A stretch of 64,000 nt of DNA from Acidobacteriaceae bacterium (lineage in GTDB: Bacteria > Acidobacteriota > Terriglobia > Terriglobales > Acidobacteriaceae): positions 1 to 64,000 of the forward strand of contig JASHNS010000027.1 in NCBI GenBank assembly GCA_030041515.1, read 5' to 3'. The translations under genes and the position numbers were made by a program. The notes beneath the pieces are model-generated. The model ran no database searches. It was given only the letters and a program-made list of their open reading frames with translations, and was not told the DNA's origin. The stretch's first letter is position 1, and each line of letters starts with the position of its first letter. Shown here piece after piece: positions 36,232-43,561 of the stretch.

Positions 36232-36260
36232 TTGACCACCCCGCCGAAAGCCCGTAAACT
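36232..36260 (+). promoter_or_regulatory. rpsT promoter (TTGACC-N17-TAAACT)
   Basis: Good match to a housekeeping sigma promoter: TTGACC at 36232-36237, 17-bp spacer, TAAACT at 36255-36260, about 70 bp ahead of the rpsT start. It begins just right of the transposon target duplication, so insertion left it whole. Confidence 0.65.
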
Positions 36261-36333
36261 GATTCTTTGCGGCGGGCGCGGCTGTGTGCCGCTGTGAGCC
36301 GCATCGATTTCCGAAAGAAAGAGATTACCCTCC

Positions 36334-36603
36334 ATGGCCAACCATGTTTCCGCGCTGAAGCGCGCCCGTCAGACCGAAAAACGCACTGCGGTCAACCGCG
36401 CCAGCCGCAGCCGCTTCCGCTCCAGCCTCCGCGCACTGCGCGAGGCCCTCCAGAAGGGCGACGCGAAGGCTGCCGGCGAGCAGTACCGGTCCACTGTCTC
36501 GGTCATCGACAAAGGCGTGCAAAAGGGCGTTCTTCACGCCAACACCGCTTCCCGCTACAAAAGCCGCCTGAGTGCCCGGGTGAAGGCTTTAGCAGCGAAG
36601 TAA
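36334..36603 (+). CDS. rpsT: 30S ribosomal protein S20
   Basis: The product is 89 residues, normal S20 length. [40 protein letters not shown] and [20 protein letters not shown] are the conserved basic helices that bind 16S rRNA. Start ATG with an A/G-rich AAAGAAAGAGA upstream. It has its own promoter. Essential-type housekeeping gene, which makes the nearby transposon insertion site notable. Confidence 0.98.
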   Translation: MANHVSALKRARQTEKRTAVNRASRSRFRSSLRALREALQKGDAKAAGEQYRSTVSVIDKGVQKGVLHANTASRYKSRLSARVKALAAK

Positions 36604-36638
36604 CCAGTTCCTTCCCATGTACCAAATCCGGACACGCG

Positions 36639-36657
36639 CGGTTACCCTTGGTAACCG
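36639..36657. repeat. palindrome CGGTTACC-CTT-GGTAACCG after rpsT
   Basis: Perfect 8-bp stem with a 3-base loop, 36 bp after the rpsT stop. No T-run follows, so it is a weak terminator candidate at best. It shares GGTAACC half-sites with the repeat at 2591, so it could also be a protein site. The rest of the 280-bp gap to the PilZ gene holds a possible promoter (TTGTCC at 36774, TACAAA at 36797). Confidence 0.45.
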
Positions 36658-36883
36658 GTTGCTTCACGGCGATAGGCTTGCACCTGGAAGTTATTCTTTC
36701 AAAAGGCATTAGCGTTTAGCCTGCCTTTTCCACGCCGTCGCCCCACTCCTCGAAATCTCCCCCGTTCAGGTCATTGTCCCGCACAATTTGGTGCTGTACA
36801 AAAGAACTCGCACGTGTAAACTTTGGTAATTAGTCCGAATCGCTGGATGCGGGTACTGTAGGGCAAAGGCAGGAGATCGGCCT

Positions 36884-37219
36884 ATGGAATCCGCAACTTG
36901 TTCGGTGTCAAAGGTTCGTGACGAGCGGCCAGCGCGGGGCTCGGTTCGGTATGCGGTGCATTTGCCAGCAACCGTATTGGCAGATGGCGAACAGAACGAG
37001 GCGGTAACGGCGGATATGTCCGCCAGCGGCGTGCTGTTTCAACTGCGACAGCCGCTGCATGTGGGCCAGGAGGTGGAGTTCCTTGTGGAAATCCCCGCCG
37101 GAACGCTGGATTTTTCCCACACCGCGGCCGTGCATTGCCGTGGACGAATCGTCCGCAGTTACTGGAAGGATGGCTCGCCCTGGGCAGCAGCGGTCATTGA
37201 CGAATATCGGTTTCAATAA
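36884..37219 (+). CDS. PilZ-domain protein
   Basis: The product is 111 residues, a single PilZ domain: RGSVRYAVHLPATVLADG, then VTADMSASGVLFQLRQPL (the D/NxSxxG motif as DMSASG) and GQEVEFLVEIP. The domain usually binds cyclic di-GMP, with an RxxxR motif before the barrel. Here Arg residues are present (ERPARGSVR) but spacing is not a textbook match, so ligand binding is uncertain. AGGAG lies upstream of the ATG. The LuxR-type regulator follows 22 bp later. Confidence 0.85.
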   Translation: MESATCSVSKVRDERPARGSVRYAVHLPATVLADGEQNEAVTADMSASGVLFQLRQPLHVGQEVEFLVEIPAGTLDFSHTAAVHCRGRIVRSYWKDGSPWAAAVIDEYRFQ

Positions 37220-37241
37220 TTGAGGCTTTGGCAGTGAGACG

Positions 37242-37976
37242 ATGACGCAGACAAATGGATCGACGAATGGTGCCACCGAAGGACAACCGGAAGTTCGCGT
37301 AATCCTCGCGGATTCGCAGGCAATTTACCGCGTGGGCATGCGCAAAGTATTTGGGCCGGACTCCGGCGTGACGGTCGCCGCAGAGGCCGACAGCCTGACA
37401 GCTCTCCAGGAAGTGGTGCAGCGCCATCCCGCCGACGTGCTGCTGCTGGAAGGTTCCATGATCACCGGAACCGCGAATGCGATTCCCGCCGTCCTGCGCC
37501 ACGCGCCGCAGCTCAAAATCATTGTGCAGTCCGCCTCCACGGACGAATCGCACACCGTTGACCTCTATCGGCGTGGCGTGCGCGGCATCATCCCCCGTTC
37601 CATTTCGCCCGATTTGCTCGTCAAGTGCGTGCGCAAAATCGCTGCCGGCGAAACCTGGATCGACAATCAGTCGGTGAACTGGGTCATCGAGGCGTACCGG
37701 TCCCAGGCCAGCGCTCTGACCAACCCGAAGAATCAGCCGCGGCTCAACCAGAAAGAGATGCTGATTATCGCCGGTATCACCCAGGGCAAGCGCAACAAGG
37801 AGATCGCCTACCAGCTCGGAACGACCGAGCAGGTCGTGAAGAACTACCTGCGCAAGATCTACGACAAGCTGGGCGTTTCCGATCGGCTTGAACTGGCGCT
37901 CTATTGCCTGCATCACCAGCTTCACAAACGCGCCGCGGAAGTGGAATCCCGCGCTCTCGAAGGCACACCCTCGTAA
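37242..37976 (+). CDS. LuxR/NarL-type regulator with degenerate receiver
   Basis: The product is 244 residues: an N-terminal receiver-like domain (about 18-135) and a C-terminal LuxR helix-turn-helix (NQKEMLIIAGITQGKRNKEI then AYQLGTTEQVVKNYLRKIYD KLGV). The position of the phosphoacceptor Asp is Glu70 (DVLLLEGSM). The acidic pair near the N-terminus is Asp24-Ser25, and the conserved Lys region reads GIIPRSIS. So it probably cannot be phosphorylated normally and may be constitutively active or ligand-controlled. No sensor kinase gene is adjacent. Likely co-transcribed with the PilZ gene. Confidence 0.88.
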   Translation: MTQTNGSTNGATEGQPEVRVILADSQAIYRVGMRKVFGPDSGVTVAAEADSLTALQEVVQRHPADVLLLEGSMITGTANAIPAVLRHAPQLKIIVQSASTDESHTVDLYRRGVRGIIPRSISPDLLVKCVRKIAAGETWIDNQSVNWVIEAYRSQASALTNPKNQPRLNQKEMLIIAGITQGKRNKEIAYQLGTTEQVVKNYLRKIYDKLGVSDRLELALYCLHHQLHKRAAEVESRALEGTPS

Positions 37977-38002
37977 TCAGAGAAACCCCGCATCCAGCAG
38001 GC

Positions 38003-38030
38003 AAAGCCTCGCCCCCCGGCGAGGCTTTTC
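38003..38030 (+). terminator. rho-independent terminator after the LuxR-type gene
   Basis: Perfect 11-bp stem AAAGCCTCGCC / GGCGAGGCTTT with a CCCC loop, followed by TTCGTTT. It lies 27 bp beyond the stop codon. Being A-flanked on the other side, it may also act for the minus-strand gene at 38069. Confidence 0.8.
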
Positions 38031-38068
38031 GTTTGAGCGGCCGCCCGAGCCTCTCTCTCCGCAGCGGG

Positions 38069-38335
38069 TCAGGCCGCTGCCGGTTCTTCCCTAACGGCTT
38101 CCGGCGCAGCGATGATCATCTGAATGTGGGCGAAGGGGATAAAGAAGGCCGAGGGCGCCGCGGGTTTTACGTGGAATCTCTCGGCGATCCGGTTGGCCGC
38201 CGCCTCGCTCTCAATCCAGATGCCGGCTGTGTCAACCCCGAGCAAAGTGACGGTTTCCAGCGTGGGCTGATCCAGGAGTGCCGGGCCCAGGACAACGATC
38301 CTGCGCTGCAGAAGCTTCGCCAGCTGCATTTCCAT
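38069..38335 (-). CDS. small conserved-looking protein, unrecognised
   Basis: The product is 88 residues: LAKLLQRRIVVLGPALLDQP, TVTLLGVDTAGIWIESEAAA and APSAFFIPFAHIQMIIAAPE. The alternation of beta-strands with TLxGVDxxGIWIES and a final FFxPFAxIxxI block suggests a small folded beta domain, perhaps Sm- or PilZ-like in size. No signal peptide or enzyme motif. No clear ribosome site. Converges on the LuxR-type gene across a terminator. Confidence 0.6.
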   Translation of the reverse strand: MEMQLAKLLQRRIVVLGPALLDQPTLETVTLLGVDTAGIWIESEAAANRIAERFHVKPAAPSAFFIPFAHIQMIIAAPEAVREEPAAA

Positions 38336-38438
38336 GGACTATGGAGACGCGCCGCCGCGCCGTGGAGTTGTTCCGTAAGCGGGGTAATCGATGGCAACCG
38401 GAGAGCCTTTCCCGCCGATTCTTGCTGATCGCTCAGTC

Positions 38439-39299
38439 TCAGTTCACGCTGGCGGCAATCAGGCTCGCCGAGGGTTGGGCTGCAGCGGGAGCCCGGTCGT
38501 AGCTGCTGTACACGTCAATATGGAAGCAGGCCTGGCGGAACTCCTCCTCCACGTCGATCCTGTCAGCCGTCTGGATGGGCAGGAGCCAGCCGCGCATCCA
38601 GGAGATCTCAGAGAAGGTCATGCCCTTTTTGCCGATATCGATGGCCGCGCCGCTCAGGTGCGGCGAAGCCAGATCGCCTTCCGCCGGTGCGGCATTGCCA
38701 TTGATCAGCAGCAAGTGACGCTGGAAGGAAACCGTCCTGACCGCTGAATCGATCTCGATCGGGCGATGGAATCGCGCGTAGTGGCTGCGAGCCAGCGCGG
38801 CCAGAAAACGCGCCGTCCAGGGGCGGCAGTAGCGGCGATCCGGAGGAAGACTCGCGTTGACGCGCAGCCCGACGCTGACCGGGATGGGCACCAGCTTGCC
38901 AGCGCTTTCCAGATCGAGGAGCTGCGCCTCATCCTGGATTCGGACCAGGCCCTCGGCGTTGTCCCGCTCGTTCTGCCGAAGCAGCGAGGCGCGGGAGCCG
39001 CGCAGCGGCGCCACAAACCCGATCCGCTCCAATCGGCGGGAAAAGCTGTCAGCCGACGCGGGAACGTATACCGCGCGGCGAACATGATGCACGCGGCGCC
39101 CGTACCGGACTTCACGGACGCGAGCCCTGCGGAGGCCTTCGCGATGGATGGCGCGCTGATGCGTCCTCACGGAGCGCGTAGAGACGTGGTGATGCCGGGC
39201 GCGGCGGTGGCGAACAGAAGTAGCGGTGACCGTCGCCGACATCGCTGGCAGCGCCAGACAAAGCACCATCGCAAACAACACAACCGAACGCATACGCAT
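38439..39299 (-). CDS. exported DUF5715-type protein, M15 peptidase-like
   Basis: About 286 residues from ATG 39299: signal peptide (VVLFAMVLCLALPAMSA), an Arg/His-rich linker, then a domain with RPWTARFLAALARSHYARFH, SPHLSGAAIDIGKKGMTFSE and FRQACFHIDVYSSYD. The HxxGxAxDI and HIDV pairs place metal ligands as in M15 D-Ala-D-Ala peptidases (VanY/LAS fold). Likely acts on peptidoglycan in the periplasm. An alternative start at 39293 is equally possible; the frame upstream is low complexity. Confidence 0.78.
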   Translation of the reverse strand: MRMRSVVLFAMVLCLALPAMSATVTATSVRHRRARHHHVSTRSVRTHQRAIHREGLRRARVREVRYGRRVHHVRRAVYVPASADSFSRRLERIGFVAPLRGSRASLLRQNERDNAEGLVRIQDEAQLLDLESAGKLVPIPVSVGLRVNASLPPDRRYCRPWTARFLAALARSHYARFHRPIEIDSAVRTVSFQRHLLLINGNAAPAEGDLASPHLSGAAIDIGKKGMTFSEISWMRGWLLPIQTADRIDVEEEFRQACFHIDVYSSYDRAPAAAQPSASLIAASVN

Positions 39300-39427
39300 G
39301 ATCAGGAGGAGCGGCGGAGCCGCCGAGAGCCCATTCAGAATATCGAACCTCCGTCGAACGAGAAAGTAACGGTTCTGGTTCCTCAGTGTGCAACGAACGG
39401 GGCATGGCGCGAAGCGCGGGGATGCCC

Positions 39428-39454
39428 GGCTCCGGCTCCGGCTCCGGCTCCGGC
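39428..39454. repeat. hexanucleotide tandem repeat (GGCTCC)4
   Basis: Four GGCTCC units plus GGC, about 100 bp upstream of the YIP1 gene start and ahead of the divergent DUF5715 gene. A slippage-prone tract in an intergenic region could vary promoter spacing; nothing shows that it does. Confidence 0.7.
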
Positions 39455-39550
39455 CGATTTTCATTTGCGCTAAGCGGACACCGGAGTAGAATTCCAGCCA
39501 ACCTGCTCTCATCCTGGTTTGATTCACTGAAAATCCACGGAGGTCTCGTC

Positions 39551-40300
39551 ATGCCGGAAGCCCTCACCCAGCCCGAAGCGTCAACGCAGCCCTTAGGCCA
39601 GGTGCAGCGTGTTGTCGATACGTTTATCGCGCCCAGCAAGACGTTTCGCGATATTCAGCGCAGCGCCAACTGGCTTCTGCCCTATCTCATCGCCGTCGTT
39701 GTGACTCTCGGCCTGGGGTTCGCTATCCAGCAGAAGATCGGCTGGCCGCAGACCGCGCAGAACATCCTGAAGCAAAGCCCAAAGCAGATGCAGCAGATGG
39801 AGCAGCTGACTCCCGAGCAGCAGGCGAGGGCTATGACCATGCGCCAGAACATAACGAAAATCGGCTTCTGGGCCACGCCGGTGATTGCGCTCATCATCGC
39901 GCTGATTGCGGCCGGGGTGTTGCTCGGGACGATCAACTTCGGTTTCGGAGGGCGGGCGAAGTTCGGAGAGATGATGGCAGTCTGGATGTTTGCGACCTTG
40001 CCATGGTCCATCCAGGGATTGCTGGGGATAGTTACGGTCTATGCAGGGGTGGATCCGGAAGCATTTAATCTCCAGAATTTTGTCGGCACGAACATCGGGT
40101 ATTACCTGTCCCAGGACATGCCAAGATGGCTGGTCGCATTGGGAACCGCTTTGGATGCGACTACCATCTGGTCGTTGATCCTGCTGACCATTGGCTGCTC
40201 GATTGTGGGCAAGGTCAGGCGCGGCCAGGCCGCGGCGGCGGTGTGGGGATGGTGGGTGATCATCGTGGCTCTGAAGGTTGTCGGCGCGATGTTCTCGTAA
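39551..40300 (+). CDS. YIP1-family membrane protein
   Basis: The product is 249 residues from ATG 39551, with GGAGG seven bases upstream. The Gly-Ser-rich upstream frame is not coding. Sequence opens LGQVQRVVDTFIAPSKTFRD, the start of bacterial YIP1 proteins (a PxxxF...I motif), followed by five hydrophobic helices. The first helix is followed by a Gln/Met-rich amphipathic loop (LKQSPKQMQQMEQLTPEQQA). Role in bacteria is unknown; inner membrane. Ends before a strong bidirectional terminator. Confidence 0.9.
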   Translation: MPEALTQPEASTQPLGQVQRVVDTFIAPSKTFRDIQRSANWLLPYLIAVVVTLGLGFAIQQKIGWPQTAQNILKQSPKQMQQMEQLTPEQQARAMTMRQNITKIGFWATPVIALIIALIAAGVLLGTINFGFGGRAKFGEMMAVWMFATLPWSIQGLLGIVTVYAGVDPEAFNLQNFVGTNIGYYLSQDMPRWLVALGTALDATTIWSLILLTIGCSIVGKVRRGQAAAAVWGWWVIIVALKVVGAMFS

Positions 40301-40317
40301 GCTACGCGGATTCTGAA

Positions 40318-40354
40318 GCAGGAGGGCCCGCCAAAAACTGGCGGGCCCTCCTGC
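40318..40354. terminator. strong bidirectional hairpin between YIP1 and EF-G-like genes
   Basis: Perfect 16-bp stem GCAGGAGGGCCCGCCA / TGGCGGGCCCTCCTGC with loop AAAAC, between two convergent genes. T-rich only weakly (TTCT) on the plus side. Position and stability fit a shared terminator. Confidence 0.75.
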
Positions 40355-40409
40355 TTCTGGTCCGAGGTTTTTCTGTGAAACGCTGAAGGCGATCTGCGGT
40401 GAGCAGCGC

Positions 40410-42551
40410 TTATTCTTCCTCCTCCTCGCCCGCTGGCTTCTTCGCGTTGGCGACAATCTTCTCCATGATCGGCTGCGGAACGAGGTCGTAGTGGTCCATG
40501 TCCATGTGGAAGCTGCCGCGGCCCTGCGTCATCGCGGTGAGGGTTTGGCCGTACGTGAGCATCTCGGCCATGGGAACCTCGGCGCGGATGAGGGTGGTCG
40601 CGCCGTGGGATTCCATGCCCTGGACGCGACCACGGCGCTGATTCAGGTCGCCCATGAGCGCGCCGGCAAACTCTTGGGGAGCTTCGATCTCCACCTTCAT
40701 GATGGGCTCCAGCAGAGACGGCTTGGCCTGCTCCATGCACTTGCGGAAGGCGAGGCGGCCAGCCATCTTGAAAGAGAGCTCATTGGAATCGACATCGTGG
40801 TAGCTGCCGTCGTAGAGGATGACTTTGAAATCAACGACGGGGTAGCCGGCGAGATAGCCCCGGGCGGCTGATTCCTGAATACCTTTTTCGACGGCGGGGA
40901 TGAAGTTGCGGGGAATCGCGCCGCCGAAGACGTCGTTGACGAACTCGAAGCCGCCACCGCGCGGCAGGGGCTCCATTTTGATTTTGCAGTCGCCGTACTG
41001 GCCGTGACCGCCAGTCTGCTTCTTGTGGCGTCCCTGGGCGTCGGCGCGCCCACGGATCGTCTCGCGATAGGGCACGCGGGGCGCCTTCAGCGTCACCTCG
41101 GTGTGATAGCGCTTGCGCAGCTTGTTCACCAGCGATTCGATGTGTGGCTGTCCTGCGGCGGCGATGAGGAACTCGTTCGTCTGCCCGTCGCGGAAGAAGC
41201 GCACCATCAGGTCCTCTTCCATCAGCTTGTGGACGGCGGGTGCGAGCTTGTCCTCATCGGCGCGGGACTTGGGCTCGATGGCCCAGGTCATGGCCGGCTC
41301 CGGCAGCGCAACCGGCTCAAAGAAGATCTCGTGCGCCTTATCGCCGAGGGTGTCGCCGGTCAGGGTTTCCTTCAACTTCGCGACTGCCCCCAGATCGCCG
41401 GCGTGAAGCTCAGAGACGGCTACTGGGTTCCGCCCCTGCATGATCGAGAGGTGCGAAAACTTTTCCGGCGTGCGGCGGCCGAAGTTCTGCACGGACGCGT
41501 CGTTCTTCAGGCAGCCGGAGAAAACCTTGAAAAAGCTGATGCGTCCGGCGAAGGGGTCGGACATCGTCTTGAAAACGTAGAGGGAGAGCGGCTCGGTGTC
41601 ATCGACTTTGCGAGTGATGCCCTCCGATTCCTCGCCGGAGTTTCCGCCGCCGCCGGCAGCGACCGTTTGCAGCGCGGCGCGGGCAGCAACCGGTGCGCGC
41701 TCGATGGGCGAGGGCGCATAGACTTTGATGAAATCGAGGAGATGATCTGTGGCGACGTTCGCCAGGCCGCTCGCGTAGAGCACGGGGAAGATACGGTCCT
41801 CGCGGATAGCTTCGTGGAGCGCCGAGATGAGGTGCTGCTCGGGGATGGTGCCCTCGCGAAAGAACTCTTCCATCAGCTCGTCTTTGCCTTCGGCCACCAG
41901 TTCCACCAGCGTCTCATGAGCCTGCCGGGCCGCCTCGGCCAAATGGGCAGGAATCTCACCGATCTTCCCGTGGCCGTCGCCGCCTGGGGTGTAGAAGAAC
42001 GCCTCCATCGTGACAAGATCGACGACGCCTTCAAAGCCTTTGTCGCTGGCGATGGGCAGCTGAACCGGGATGCACTGGCGCCCGAAGCGCTCGTGCAGCG
42101 TCGAGAGCGTCGTCGCGGCGGATTCACCCGCGCGCGGGTGATCCATCTGGCTGAGCACAAGGACGCGGGGCAGATTGAATTCTTCGGCGTATTTCCACAC
42201 GCGCTCGGTCATGGCCTCCACGCCATCGACGGCATGAACGACGACCAGCGCGGATTCCGCCGGCAACATCGCCGCGCGGGCCTCATGGACGAACATATGA
42301 AAGCCGGGAGTGTCGATAAAATTTGCCTTGATGCCGTTCCATTCGGCGAAGGCCACTGCGTTTTGCATCGTCGTGGCGCGGGCCACGTCTTCCTCGTCAT
42401 AGGCGGTGACGGCCGAACCGTCCTGCACGCGGCCGAGGGTGGGTGTCATTTTGGCGGCATGCAGCAGAGCGGAGACGAGCGTCGTCTTGCCGCTGTGCGC
42501 ATGCCCCACTACAGCTACGTTGCGAATATCACTTCCTGGATAGCTCTTCAT
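40410..42551 (-). CDS. EF-G-like GTPase (type II/FusA2 group)
   Basis: The product is 713 residues. G1 is GHAHSGKTTL, G3 is DTPGFHMF, and G4 is SQMD instead of the usual NKMD. Domains II-V follow, with PLSLYVFKTMSDPFAGRISF, KPSLLEPIMKVEIEAP and MTQGRGSFHMDMDHYDLVPQ. This matches the EF-G-like paralogue group found beside canonical EF-G in many bacteria, so it is not the main translocase. Its role is unclear; some relatives bind ribosomes or act in recycling. It ends in an acidic GEEEEE tail. Monocistronic between terminator and a 307-bp gap. Confidence 0.9.
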   Translation of the reverse strand: MKSYPGSDIRNVAVVGHAHSGKTTLVSALLHAAKMTPTLGRVQDGSAVTAYDEEDVARATTMQNAVAFAEWNGIKANFIDTPGFHMFVHEARAAMLPAESALVVVHAVDGVEAMTERVWKYAEEFNLPRVLVLSQMDHPRAGESAATTLSTLHERFGRQCIPVQLPIASDKGFEGVVDLVTMEAFFYTPGGDGHGKIGEIPAHLAEAARQAHETLVELVAEGKDELMEEFFREGTIPEQHLISALHEAIREDRIFPVLYASGLANVATDHLLDFIKVYAPSPIERAPVAARAALQTVAAGGGGNSGEESEGITRKVDDTEPLSLYVFKTMSDPFAGRISFFKVFSGCLKNDASVQNFGRRTPEKFSHLSIMQGRNPVAVSELHAGDLGAVAKLKETLTGDTLGDKAHEIFFEPVALPEPAMTWAIEPKSRADEDKLAPAVHKLMEEDLMVRFFRDGQTNEFLIAAAGQPHIESLVNKLRKRYHTEVTLKAPRVPYRETIRGRADAQGRHKKQTGGHGQYGDCKIKMEPLPRGGGFEFVNDVFGGAIPRNFIPAVEKGIQESAARGYLAGYPVVDFKVILYDGSYHDVDSNELSFKMAGRLAFRKCMEQAKPSLLEPIMKVEIEAPQEFAGALMGDLNQRRGRVQGMESHGATTLIRAEVPMAEMLTYGQTLTAMTQGRGSFHMDMDHYDLVPQPIMEKIVANAKKPAGEEEEE

Positions 42552-42858
42552 ACGAGGCTCCTTGGTGTACGGGATGGTTGCGGCTCATGGAAATCCGGGC
42601 CGTTGAGGACGGACCAGTAGACAGGAGAAGGGCGCCGGCAGGCCGTGATGCCGGGCACAGGGACATCGGGAAGGCGTCGCGGGAGGCGTCAGGGGAGAGG
42701 CGGAATGAGTTCCGGCGCGCGATTGCGGCGGGCCGGAGGTCCTCGTCCGGCATGGGGGGACCCTGGCGGGGGTGGTTTTGGGTCCACCGACCGCAGAAAC
42801 ACGGATGGTAGCACAGCGAGGGGGTAGCTGGGGACCGGGGGATGGCTGCCGCGGCAGT
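42552..42858. other. 307-bp intergenic stretch
   Basis: Between the EF-G-like and ybjQ-like genes, both on the minus strand. GC-rich, with a short palindrome CTGCCGCGGCAG near 42848. It should contain the promoter of the EF-G-like gene; no gene is supported. Confidence 0.5.
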
Positions 42859-43209
42859 CTATCGGATCGGCTCGACGATGACCGCGGTGCCGTAGGCCAG
42901 GACTTCCGTGACGCCCTGCATGATCTCGGTGGCGTCGTAGCGCGCGCCAATCACGGCGTTGGCGCCCATCTGGCCAGCGTGCTCCAGCATCAGGTTGAAG
43001 GAGTCCTCGCGGGTTTGCTCGCACATTTTGGTGAACAGCGAGATGTTGCCGCCGACCATGGTCTGCAGGCTGGCGCCAATTGTGCCGAAGACGGAGCGCG
43101 AGCGCACAACGATGCCGCGCGCCATGCCCAGGGTGCGCACGATGCGGTAGTTGTCGAGCTCGAACGCGGTGGTGACCATCTCGTGGGCTACAAGTCCTGT
43201 GGGTGGCAT
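42859..43209 (-). CDS. YbjQ/UPF0145 family protein
   Basis: The product is 116 residues: YRIVRTLGMARGIVVRSRSV, then QTREDSFNLMLEHAGQMGAN AVIGARYDATEIMQGVTEVL and AYGTAVIVEP. This is the YbjQ heavy-metal-binding-like family (pentameric alpha/beta), of unknown function. Length is normal. The first ~10 residues may be optional. Adjacent genes give no clue to function. Confidence 0.92.
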   Translation of the reverse strand: MPPTGLVAHEMVTTAFELDNYRIVRTLGMARGIVVRSRSVFGTIGASLQTMVGGNISLFTKMCEQTREDSFNLMLEHAGQMGANAVIGARYDATEIMQGVTEVLAYGTAVIVEPIR

Positions 43210-43324
43210 ATGCGCAACATGCTACGCCGGATCGGCGCGGAGGGTGAGGTATTTTTCAGCGCAGGGGGGCTGGTTTCGCTCTATCCTGATTGCGCAGGAG
43301 GGGGATCGGCGCATCCCAAAATTT

Positions 43325-43516
43325 GTGAGCCAGCATTTCAACTGGATCTGGTTTCTGGGAGCGGCGGTCTGGTTTTTCGACGCCGCGATGGGCATGCACC
43401 ACGGCGCGCTGGGCGTGGGGCTTGCGGATGCGGGGATTTCTGCACTCTTCCTCGGGATTGGCATCTTCTTCCGGCGTCAGGCGAAACGCCAGCATGGCCG
43501 CGACAGCCAACGGTGA
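43325..43516 (+). CDS. small two-helix membrane protein
   Basis: About 63 residues from a GTG at 43325: VSQHFNWIWFLGAAVWFFDA AMGMHHGALGVGLADAGISA region and a second helix LFLGIGIFF, then a basic tail RRQAKRQHGRDSQR. The frame stays open far upstream but that part is antisense to the ybjQ-like gene. A GGAGGGGG lies about 20 bases before the GTG, rather far. Probably a real small membrane protein with an uncertain start. Confidence 0.5.
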   Translation: MSQHFNWIWFLGAAVWFFDAAMGMHHGALGVGLADAGISALFLGIGIFFRRQAKRQHGRDSQR

Positions 43517-43561
43517 AGCGAGTACGGATCGGCACGTGAGAGCGCACCGATCCCCTCCCCG

